DNA from: Durusdinium trenchii
Lineage: Eukaryota; Sar; Dinophyceae; Suessiales; Symbiodiniaceae
Assembly: GCA_963970005.1 (NCBI GenBank)
Contig: CAXAMN010003669.1
Location: forward strand, 1,253,717 to 1,317,716
Direction: 5' to 3'
DNA length: 64,000 nt
The notes below the pieces were generated by a model that worked only from the letters and a program-made list of their open reading frames with translations, had not been told where the DNA came from and did not search any database. Positions 54,846-64,000 of this stretch are shown piece after piece. Both the position numbers and the translations under genes were made by a program. The first letter of the stretch is position 1. Each line of letters opens with the position of its first letter.

Positions 54846-57800
54846 CTGCCCGTCGGAGCCGTCGGAGCAGCCCGGCGGCGAAGGCGGCGAAGGCGAACGG
54901 TGGACCCGATTCTGCGGGATGAAACACAGGTGATCATGGTGATTCATATAAGAATCGTGTGTTGGTCGTCATCATCATCATCATCATCATAATCATCAAC
55001 CTCGTGTGGTCCATAAACACCATGTGTGGCACTTTTCTTGACACGTTGGTCATTCAATGTCATTCATGAACACTGCGTCCCAGCCAGGGCCAGGGGCAAG
55101 CTCCACTCCACAGGGCCGAAGGCCAACTCACCCGACCTTAAACCCTTGTTGACCAAGGCCGTCTCCAGAATCTTGGCCAAATTGTTCCCCAAGATCTCCT
55201 TCAAGTCCTGGAAGGCTTTCAGGATACAAGGTGTGCGCGCTTCTGGATTTGTCTGGATTTCTAGTAGAAATTCTACAGGTCACACAAACTGGAGGAAGAC
55301 AAAGTGCACCTCAAAGTGGCCAACGAAACTGATGACCTAGAGTCGCACTGCTGAAGCTTCTCGCAATATCCACTGCAAGTTCGAGTTCTTCACCTTTTGT
55401 GGATTGTGTTCAGCCTTTTTGTACCGAACAAAAGGAAACAAATGTGCACATGAGCTCCTCACAGCCGACTCGCTTCCTAGTAAGTAAGAGTGCTTTGACC
55501 AGGGAAAAGACGCAATCGGTAAAGACCTGGTGACGTTTTTGGAACCACAAAACCGCAGCCGCACAAAAGAAAGAACATGCTGCCCAGTCAGCCGGGAGGA
55601 CTTCTCCTTCACGCTGATGCACAAGAGCTCCGTCCTCAGAGTTCACTTTTGAGCCAGCCTTCCCATGGGATGGTAGAGAACTACAAAGCTACCAGCCATG
55701 GGGTGGAAAGCCTTTTTAAAGCTAACTGCCCCAACCATGGGGTGTGCGTAAATCGGATTTCTCCTGCCCCAAGCATCACCCGAAGTTCGCACCTCCAACC
55801 ACGAACCACCATGCATCACCCAACTCCGTCGGCCCAGCGGCTTTGCATCGGCCAGCAAGGTGTTTTCCCACATCGGCCTGCCGACGTCAGATCGGCGGAG
55901 GGGGAAACCACCTTCGCACTCACCCTTGTAAATGGTGATCTTCCCAAACCACCTCGTTTACTAAGGGTCGATACAGAACCTGCGCCAAATCTCAATGCAC
56001 TCGCTGCTCCGGGCTGTTTATATAGGTATGTTTGCTCCTCCCTTAGGGAAAGCCAACCAATCAAACCAAAAGCTTTGGGGTTCAATAGTCAAAGACCCTC
56101 CAAGTCACTCTTAGGCAAGGCTGACTTCTACACTTCTACTGGCTGAATGAATAGGACCCGGGCTGCATAGTCTGGCCAAACAAAGTGGAATCCCCACTCA
56201 ACTATGAGAAAATCACCCGCCAAAGGTGCGACTGGATGGGCATCTGCAATCGAAGTCGAAGTCAGGATTGCACAAATATATTCCATTGGTTAGCCCAAAG
56301 CGCTTCAGGATGGTAAGGTCGTGTCCCAAAAACGTGCTTGGCGGCCAAGCCGAAGAGAAAAATAGCTGGGGACACGTGGTGGCAAGCCATGGGGTAAGAA
56401 GGGATATATATAAGACCATGGGAATTGTTTCGCACAGCTCTCTCACACACACGATCTTCAGGTGCCATGGTGTTACTTTTTACAATCCCAATTCATCCAC
56501 TGTTGGACCACCCCGATTTCAGGCGACCCCATGGGACCCTTATTAAAAAAAATGCGACCGAGGCTTTCTTAATAGGGGAGGGCGTGTTTTTTAATAGGTG
56601 GAAGGGATTGTTGCCCATCCAGCCCCTTCCAAAGGATAGATAAGACCGCTCACCCAACCTCGCATACCAGGGGCACTGAATCAAACCCAGGGCCCAAGCA
56701 GCAAGTCCATTCCACACCATCCTCTCTCTATGGTTCACCAACCACGACAGTCACATGCGGCGACACCAAGGAGCAGGTGCCTGGTCTTGGCACTTAAGAG
56801 CAGCGCGGCGCCAATGTATTCACCCGAGGACAGGTGGTGCTCCTGGCACTGTCGGCGACATGTGCGACATCGGCGCATGTCAAAGTGCCTGGCGGTGAAC
56901 CCTGCGGCACAAAGCGGACAGGAGTCTTCCAGACGCCCATCTTTCATGCGATCGAAGGAAAGTAGGACCTGTGACTGGCTTACACGGATTTCACATATAA
57001 AACATATTAAGCAGCCTGCAACATGGTCTGTTCGGTGAAGGCGCTGCGCTGAGCTGTGGCGCCTTGTTGCCGTTTCTCCTTTTGGACCCACCCTGCCACC
57101 ACCCAGCATTCACTTTGCCTCGTTGCCACCGGAGAACTTGCCATCGGCTTTCACCTCTCCACCAGTCATCACTTTCAAGCCACCCTTCTTCACCTGGGTG
57201 GCCCCGCATTCTTCGGTGGAGCTCGGCGCCGCCGCGAGGCTCGCTGCCGGTAGCGCTGCTGCCCGAGCTCCGAGCGCGGAGCTCGGGCCATTCGGTGACC
57301 CAGTTGACGGGCCAGTGACCCCCTTAGAAGGGCCTTCAAGGTCACGTGTGAGGCCTCGCCGGTCCGGTCGCGTGAGGTCTCACGAAAGGCCCCGCAATGA
57401 ATGGGGTGTTTCGCTTGCTCGCCCTGCTGTTCCTAGCAAGAATGCTCCTAGTAGCGATGGAGAATTCAGAATTCGTGGCCGGCGGAGGTGCCCAAAAAAT
57501 ATGAGAAACACGAACGGGCACGACAGCGATTCCTCACGAGGACGTTATGACTGGAAGTTGTTTTTCTGAACAGATTTGATGAAGCTGCAAGTCCAAAAAA
57601 ATGAGGCTTTGTCTATCCATTTCTGTAAGTTAGGCTACCTAGAGAGCAAATCCACGAACCAAGAACCACACTGAGGCAACAAAGGGCAAAAGAATAGAAC
57701 GACTGTAGTATTGTAGTCCCAGGCTTGGGCACCATGGTCCTGAAACACCGGACTCAACATCTTCCTCTTTAAACAAGGGCCCTCTTCGGCTGCTGGTCCT

Positions 57801-60800
57801 CATACCTCGGCGCCCCCGTTGGTCCGTTGCTCCCGTTCCTTCCGTGTCAGCCGACACCGGCCAGTCCCGTCCCGCGTCGCCCAGGGGCGAAGTAAATGGC
57901 CGCCAGCGTCTCGCCCTGCGTGGCCACGCGCTGCCCGGCATCGAACCACTCGCTGAGCGCGGACAAGGCAATCTGGTCCTTCGCGCGCGCGTTGGCGAAG
58001 CGCGAAGCGCGTTTGGCAAACGTCCGGTTTTCTGGACTGGAGGGGGTCGCTGGCATGGTAAATCACCCTCAGGTTTTTAGATGTTGCTTAGGGCCAAAAA
58101 GACGTGAGATCAAAGGGTGGTTGAAGGCCTACAGGTGGTTCTGCACTGTGATCCAACGTTATCTTTTCATATCTTTTCGTTCAGACCCCAACCAGCGCCT
58201 TCTGCTTCTGGTTCAGACCATCGAAGACCTTGATGGAGTCCAGGAACTTCAGGTTGTCTGCCTCATGAGGAACAGTCACTACAGCGCTCCAAAGCTGGGC
58301 GTTGCAGAGGGTGACCGCCTTGACCCATGGGTCGACTGGAAAAGCCCATGGTTCTAGGTACAGGATGACTGGAAATCCCGTCTGCTCTGTCTATTCTGTT
58401 CGACCGTGCGCCTGAAAAAGGCCATCGATGCCTACAAGTAAAACCCAAGGGCCCCAAGGGTTGGCTCGGCATTTTTTTGATCTTTGGCTTGCAAAGTCCA
58501 TCTCAAATCAGGCCTGCCTCACTACCCTAGGTCAAAACCACTCAAGAATTGCCGGAAATGTGGGGGGAGCATGTGTCAACCGATCATGCACCAGAATCGG
58601 CGCACCAGCAAACACCACATCAACCAGCAAACACTTTTCCCTACAACACGCACATGCAAGCGACAGCTCACTCCCCCAAAACCAGCCCGCCCACGCCCAA
58701 CAAATGGCAACAAAAGGATATCACCACTATAGCAGCTAGTGCGCAGCATTTCTGGGGTTCAAGTGGCATGCCTTCAGCTTCTGGGTCTGGAACACCACAT
58801 GAATCGACTCTAGAGCTCGAAGGAACCGACGTTCCGCTCCGTCGCCGGCCTGGCGGTTGGCCGCATTCTGTGCCAAGACCTGCCAGGCGGTTTGGTGGGC
58901 GACGTGAGGTGGGACTCTCTCAGCCGGCTGAGAAGCACAGGTGGCAGGCCCACCTCAAGAAGAAGCGGACATAGTCCAGTGGGCATCCTGAATATTTTGA
59001 GTGAGAGTTCTATTGAGACATTTGATGCAAAAGATCCTGATCTATCATGATCTATCATGATCTGCATGATCAGAATCCAGTCCGCTCCAAAGACCTGGCC
59101 GGACTGGACTTGTGATTGAAAAGGCCACGCGGACGGCGCGAGAAGCGGCCACACCTGCTTGAAGTTGTGCCCATTGGCGCCCCAAACTCCAGCATCGATC
59201 AGCGCCTTGACCGTCGCCGTCCTGGCAACGCTCAACAACACTGGCACTGTTCATCTGAAGGAAAAACCCGCAACGCTTTCGCCCATCTAGGCAAAAGGGT
59301 GCTGGTAGGGGATAACTGGTATGGTATATGGTATATGATATACATGTGTATAGGCCATATACACTTGTCCTTTTGTTCCTTGTGCGTGTGCATGCAGGCC
59401 TCCCAAGAAGTACATTTTTGAGCTACTGTTGACTCGCTCAGAACTACCATGAACTACCAGACAATTCGTTGAGGAAGTGTGGAGTTCAACTCGTTGAGGA
59501 AGTGTGGTGTTCTTCACATTTGGCAGGTTGGATCATCAAGGGAGGTCATCCCATCTAGCTGTGCCGGAGGACCCGAAAAACGCCGAGCACCACTCTACCA
59601 ACCCTTTTCTCTCAGGTCGAGTGCGGCCGAGGCCCCTGGCCGAAGACGAGGTACCAACAGTCTAGAAATCTGTCCGCCCGGCAGTTCAGCCCATCGCATC
59701 AGACTGATTCAATCCATTTCAATCCAGTTCGAACCAATGGACTCGGGACCCAGAAATTCAGATGTCGCATGAAACCAAACCAAACATTCAAACCCCACCG
59801 GATTCGGCGGCCTGGGGCAGTTGTACAGCAACGCAAGGCCTTTGAGAGTCGGAGATGAAGTTTCAACGAAATGGGCTGGTTGGGTGGTTGAACCATCATC
59901 CCAGGAAAGCAACTGGCCAACTGGGAGCATAGGATTAATATATATATATATATAATGGGATGGAATCTGCAAAAACCATCAGAAAATCCACCACTCCGTC
60001 ACGTTGCAGCTAGAGACACGAAACACTAGGGAAAAAAAGTGCGTTCTATCTGTCTTTGCTTTCCGATGTGTAGTTTAGAGTTTCATTCTCTATGCAAGCT
60101 CCAAGCATGAAAGAAAGAAATCCCCTGAACACCACTGGATAGGAGCGAATCCCTATAGAACATTCCATGACCACAAGTTCGATCCTATCCAAGGTGTCTT
60201 CGGAGGTTTGAAGGAGCCTCACACCAGAGATTCTTCAGATTAAAGTCGTTGATTGGGTGATTTTGTCCATATTGGACTTAGCCTCGGCAACCTCAGCAAT
60301 CTTAACTCTCCGGACGCTTCACATCTGCGGTCAGCCAAGACACCACCGAACGCCTGACCTTCCATGAGAGTGTTCACGACATTGCCTTGGGCACCAGCAC
60401 AATTTGTTGGTCAATAATCGGGTGGTTGATCCATATCGGGTGGTTGATCCATATTCTTTCATGATGGAATGGCCAATTCTATCCAATTCTGCAAAAAAAA
60501 CTTAATTACAGTGATCCCCAAGCAGATAGTGGCACGGTTTCCAATAATTACATGATATTACATGGTTTCGTGGGGTTCCCAACACATGCCGCCAGGTTTG
60601 AGCGGATCTCACAAATCCAAGCTGCCATTGACGCTCACTTCCAACGTGCCCGTGTGCGTGACGAAGAAGGTGGTGCCCATCTTCCCCTGCTCCACGATGA
60701 CGCCTAGGTCATTGCCGCCCAGGGTGGGCTGCACTCAGTGCGGAAGAAATCTGTTCGGAGTGATGCCTTGAAGTCCTGGAACCCCGAGAGCAATCCTAAC

Positions 60801-62390
60801 CTACACCCCCAAACATTTGTTTGACCAATGCGGCGGTGTCCTTCGCAGCACAAATCCAGATTGACCCCGCAGCACGCAGCTCCCAAGGAACCCTCCCCAA
60901 AACCCGCCAAGGACGCCAAGGAGCTTCCTTTGGAAAACCTCGGGAGAGGTCAGGAGGCAGTGGTGCGACCAGAAAAGATGACCAGGACAACACGAACACA
61001 CGAAGATTGGAGCGATTTTTTTTGGGGGGGAAAGGCTGTTGGCCGCTGACTGATCCCTGAGCTCGAGGAAGGGAGGCAGTGCTTGGGAACAAAAGGCGGG
61101 ACCACCTCTCCACAATGATTGGCTCCGTCGGTGCCGCCCCCCAAAAAGTAAGAAAACCAACTAAAGGCCGACCTCAGACCAATGCAAGGATGGCTCCCTA
61201 TAAAGGAGTCTTGTGCTGAAAATATGATATCACAGTACAAAACGTCCTGAAACTGACAGAAACCAACTTCACTGCAATTTTGAGGAGGCTCAGCTTAGCT
61301 GGTGGTCTATGTATTCCACGGACCACTACATTAAACCATGCCCCAAATGGAAAGAAGCTGCTCCAAATTGTGCTGGATTATGTGGATATGGAAGGATCAC
61401 TGAAACCTACAGCCTATCTATAGCTTGGACACTCTACTGCACATACTGCTTCTCAGTTTCCTGGAAGATCTGGTGCAAAACAAGCCACTGGAAGTACTCC
61501 ATGGTCGACAAGATCGCTTCAATCTGCGGCGAGACATATGGAACCCCTTGTGAGGCCCGGTGGCCACGGTGCCCTGAAGCCTACAGCAACTCACCTCGCA
61601 ATGATCGCGGGAAGAATGACGCACATCTTCCGGCCCACTGAAGTGGGCTTGCTATGTTCTTAGCTTCTGATTCTGGGGGTGCACCATCATTTCAACATGG
61701 AAGTTGCATATATGAGAGGTACTGAGGGGGGGGTTGCTAGGAAGGTGTCAAAGATACAACACCCCAGCGGCGCTCCAGTTGGATGGGGACCTCTCTTCAT
61801 TGTGTTCCTCGCTCGTAGTCCTTCCTTGGACCAGGGGGGTTGGATTTCAGCTGCGAGCGTTTCTCTGCGCCCGGTCTTGACTCGCACCATCCTACAGGTA
61901 ACATCCTATATCATCTCCAGTTGGAACATCGTCAGTCATGACCATCTCTATACTATTTCCATTATGACTGCGCACAGTTCATCGTACTTCTGTTTACGGT
62001 CCTCCAATGGGGACGCACGCTTCTGTCGCTTCGCTGAGGAGAAGAAAGGGAACTGATCACCGAGACCCGGCAAATCGCGGGCACCAACTAGGAATGGCAG
62101 AACCATGCAGAACCCGAACTTGGCCAATGGCAGCACCTCACCGTGACCTCACCCCCCGGCCCCCCCCACCACATGCAGAATCTGCCGGCCTCAGGATCTT
62201 CTAAGATGGCGCACACACGATCCTGCTATTTGCTGGTCACAACATGGTGGGAGAGGCAAGCAGGCAAGCTTCAACATCCATCGCCCAGCCCCAAGGAATC
62301 GCACCAAAGAGCCCGGGCCCAATCGACCCAAGCACCCGGTGGCCCCCCAATCTCCTGCTTCATCGCCGCCTTGATCAACTCCTTCGTGCC
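53623..62390 (-). CDS. PKG-type regulatory protein with three tandem CNB domains (CNB-A, -B, -C); kinase not attached
   Basis: Exons on the minus strand: 62390-62355, 60840 to about 60807, 60703-60623, 60385-60344, 59839-59812, 59221-59155, 58879-58799, about 58034-57889, 57193-57122, 56842-56781, 55924-55878, 55207-55137, 54845-54776, 54399-54360, 53932-53837 and 53649-53623. Eleven introns pair exactly in phase. The protein runs: KELIKAAMKQ helix, CNB-A, CNB-B, CNB-C. This order, with a degenerate third domain, matches the regulatory half of alveolate PKG. The last exon ends in phase 1 at a GT donor, so the gene continues. A fourth CNB and kinase occur only at 37.3-22.8 kb, beyond the E3 ligase gene. 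Confidence 0.88.
54966..54992. repeat. (ATC)n microsatellite
   Basis: Eight to nine ATC triplets on the plus strand, inside an intron of the CNB gene. Confidence 0.85.
55137..58034 (-). CDS. CNB-B domain, five exons
   Basis: Exon ending 57889: LSEWFDAGQRVATQGETL and then AAIYF; its 5' boundary is not clear. Exon 57193-57122: VKKGGLKVMTGGEVKADGKF. Exon 56842-56781: the cassette LSSGEYIGAALLLSAKT. Exon 55924-55878: VSAKVVSPSADLTSA. Exon 55207-55137: LKEILGNNLAKILETALVNK, the exit helix. The 57122/56842 join uses a GA donor, with GAG at both the intron start and the exon start. The cassette has Arg, but the Glu position reads Ala (IGA). The 55878-55207 join is uncertain and the frame stays open upstream of 55207. 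Confidence 0.82.
58799..60703 (-). CDS. CNB-A domain, six exons
   Basis: Strands: VIVEQGKMGTTFFVTHTG, then LEVSVNG. Next is NVVNTLMEGQAFG, then the 28-bp exon LALLYNCP, which completes the cassette FGGLALLYNCPRTATV. Then come LIDAGVWGANGHNFKQ and VLAQNAANRQ with the following helix. Arg and Thr of the cassette are present, but the usual Glu (FGE) reads Gly, rebuilt across an intron. Donors in order are GC, GT, GC, GT, with another GT after 58799. Upstream, exon 60840-60807 (DTAALVKQMF) gives the N-terminal helix. The join between it and VIVEQG seems too short by several residues, so a microexon may be missing. Confidence 0.88.
59466..59512. repeat. 25-bp tandem duplication
   Basis: TCGTTGAGGAAGTGTGG(A/T)GTTC occurs at 59466 and 59491. 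Confidence 0.85.
60418..60453. repeat. 18-bp tandem duplication
   Basis: TCGGGTGGTTGATCCATA is repeated exactly at 60418 and 60436, in a CNB-A intron. Confidence 0.9.
61447..61573 (-). CDS. Candidate exon of unknown function
   Basis: This 127-bp segment has a TTCAG|G acceptor and a canonical GTATGT donor. It encodes IEAILSTMEYFQWLVLHQIF and flanking residues. It lies between the KELIKAAMKQ exon and CNB-A, but its phase does not match the former. The opposite strand has a 110-codon Cys-rich frame, so strand is not certain. Confidence 0.35.
62355..62390 (-). CDS. CNB gene: N-terminal helix exon
   Basis: This 36-bp phase-0 exon encodes GTKELIKAAMKQ between CTGCAG|G and a GA donor. PKG proteins carry such a segment (K-LI--A---N) just before CNB-A. 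Upstream the frame is open through MTEARPVHGDSPRMFPALQ, so it could also be part of a longer first exon. Confidence 0.5.
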
Positions 62391-62581
62391 CTGCAGAGCG
62401 GGGAACATCCGAGGGGAATCCCCATGGACTGGGCGAGCTTCAGTCATGGAGCCCCTGTGCTCGAACCTGGAGTCGAAGGATGCTTCCTTCGATGCTGCGG
62501 AAACAGGGAAGACCCCCGCGACATACGGTGTAGATGTAGCTCATATATTATATAAATTGCAGCAATTTTATAATTGGCTGC

Positions 62582-62774
62582 CTGAGCTTCAAGCATACAC
62601 CATCCCGCAAACTCTTCTCCGTCGCATGCGGCTGAAAGGGGCCGTGGAGACACGCCTTGTCCATATCCTTCTTCTGCTTGTGCTTTATCAGGTGGTCCTG
62701 CAGCACCAACCGTTTGGGCAGTCGGCACACCAAAGGGGACAATCCCATGAGGCATCCTCGAGAAATGATACAAC
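62582..62774 (-). CDS. Exon of unknown protein
   Basis: This 193-bp segment begins at a GCAG|G acceptor and encodes 63 residues with GC-ending codons (GLSPLVCRLPKRLVLQDHLI, then HKQKKDMDKACLHGPF). The GC donor at its end is one of several options. No family was recognised. It is upstream of the CNB gene on the same strand and may be its N-terminal part. Confidence 0.45.
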
Positions 62775-63650
62775 CTGCATGTGGCAATTTCGGCTCACCA
62801 TCACTCACAGCCAACCCATTTCTTCGGATCTCGCGGAGGACCCCAACACTTCAAGGATCATGCCCACCCCCAAGTCCTCTCGAGGGGAGGCTTTGGGAGG
62901 GCTCTAAGTTTGTCACATCTTTCTGCCACCCAAAATCAATAGCTTCCACTGGGCGAGTGCCCTGACATCTGCGCAATGGCGATCGGCACGCCTCCCTACA
63001 CAACCCACCAATGGAAGAAGATGGAGGAAGCAGAGGAATCACCGATCACCTCGCCCCTCAGCGCCCTTCAGCGTGACGCACGCCCCTCAGTCGTCATGAC
63101 GCCGTCGTTTCCGGGACGCCATGGTCGCAGCACTCGCGGGGCCCTTTTCGTCACGCTCGTGAGGTCTTCACGCTGCCTGTGGCACCTGCGTCTCGAGCCG
63201 ATCGCCTGGACGTCCCATTGTTGCAAGTCTAAACCACCGCTTTTCAACCTGGAAGCATTTCAAGTCAACACCCCATTCCATCAATTGACCTCGTTCTTGG
63301 CCATCTCTTTCCTGCTTTCACCCGCCCGACCGTCAGACCGACTGTGGGATCCACGTTCACGCTGCGGATCCCGTCGGAGGTGCGCCCTTCTTCTTTCGGC
63401 CCGAATGGAGGTGGCAGAAGTCCTCGGTGCGTCGCTTCCCAGGTCGATGACATGGAATTCCATGTATTCAGTTCTGCCTGAATTGGTCATGTTCACTTCC
63501 CTGCATGGGCTGGGGAGATTGACATGTATAAAGCTATTTTTAGAGCCTCATGCCCATCCCCCTCTTTGCCCTCACCGGCCAGCCCACCCTGCAATCCGGC
63601 AATCCGCCAACAGTGCCCTGCCAGTCCCTCCAAGGCGCACACAGCCAAGC

Positions 63651-63690
63651 CTTCTTGCAGCGGCCGGGCACGCGCTCGAACATGCACGGC
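63651..63690 (-). CDS. Candidate exon
   Basis: This 40-bp segment between CCAG|G and a GC donor encodes PCMFERVPGRCKK. Codon use matches the confirmed exons. There is no partner exon, and the window ends 310 bp upstream. Confidence 0.4.
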
Positions 63691-64000
63691 CTGGCTTTTC
63701 GCCGCGCGGCCATAGAACGGTGCAGAGCTCATCACTCGGTCGGACCTGGAGCAAATCTGGTGGTGAAAAGATTTTGCTGAATGTCTTCTGATTTGCATAG
63801 GTCTTCCGGCAATGAGCGGCAAGGGATCATGGACTGATTGTCCAACCAAACCTTTGGCAACCACTGGCTCGGGTGGCTCACTCTTGATGTACTTGATCAG
63901 CAAGATTGGTAAATCAAATGTACTCAAAAAGGTCGAGAAAAAGAAGTCAAACCGCAGCCCTTTCCCATGGCCATCCGTTCCAGTCCGGTTTGGCCCGGAC

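Noticed and set aside
54781..54929. Plus-strand exon with eight consecutive Arg codons, flanked by AG|G and |GT
   Set aside because: It looked excellent alone, but the minus strand of the same bases encodes SQFSSTQRNDIAKAIAPR, which joins exactly to CNB-C exons on both sides. The CNB chain explains the sequence better.
56824..56968. FYVE-like zinc finger (CPLC...CRTCRRQC) on the minus strand
   Set aside because: The 3' half is the CNB-B cassette exon (LSSGEYIGAALLL) starting at 56842 in the same frame. The Cys-rich part is intron upstream of its CAG|G acceptor, so the zinc finger is an artefact of reading through.
62976..63791. 271-codon plus ORF (and the 254-codon plus ORF at 62143-62907)
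   Set aside because: They cover minus-strand exon candidates with better codon use and splice signals, contain intron-like AT tracts, and have no recognisable domain.
1..64000. tRNA, rRNA, CRISPR arrays, bacterial promoters, ribosome-binding sites
   Set aside because: No cloverleaf, rRNA core motif or regularly spaced repeat array was seen, and the gene structure is eukaryotic.

Overview
This is nuclear DNA of a dinoflagellate, most likely in or near the Symbiodiniaceae. The evidence is the gene structure. Short exons (27 to about 160 bp) sit in long introns full of simple repeats. Splice donors are GT, GC or GA, and every acceptor I could pair is AG followed by G. Nothing looks prokaryotic: there are no operons, no ribosome-binding sites and no long real ORFs. 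Long open frames are mostly shadows or run through introns and the N gap. I assembled genes by finding exons whose reading phase, donor/acceptor and protein-family alignment all agree.

Layout (all well-supported genes are on the minus strand, so transcription runs from high to low coordinates). (1) 0-6.5 kb: no confident gene, a few candidate exons. (2) 6.9-10.7 kb: the last two thirds of a mitochondrial carrier (SLC25, oxoglutarate/dicarboxylate-like), 8 exons to the stop codon. (3) 12.4-13.5 kb: a decayed tyrosine-recombinase plus RNase H retroelement (DIRS-like). (4) 15.8-16.1 kb: two linked exons of an unknown gene. (5) 22.8-37.9 kb: a cyclic-nucleotide-binding domain joined to an AGC protein kinase, matching the C-terminal half (CNB-D plus kinase) of an alveolate cGMP-dependent protein kinase (PKG). 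(6) 38-44.5 kb: no confident gene; two hairpin elements. (7) 44.6-50.7 kb, perhaps to 52.6 kb: an RBR (RING-IBR-RING) E3 ubiquitin ligase, interrupted by a 929-base assembly gap. (8) 53.6-62.4 kb: three consecutive CNB domains matching CNB-A, -B and -C of an alveolate PKG, with no kinase attached. (9) 62.5-64 kb: two unassigned exons.

The most notable observation is that blocks 5 and 8 together would make one complete four-CNB alveolate PKG in the right order and on one strand, but a whole E3 ligase gene and an N gap lie between them. They may be two paralogues, one gene with a giant intron holding a nested gene, or an assembly error. The second notable observation is the splice-site census: of 33 introns paired here, 12 start GT, 16 GC and 5 GA, and all 33 end AG before a G. 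Functionally the window holds cGMP signalling, ubiquitin transfer and mitochondrial metabolite transport; nothing suggests these work as one pathway.
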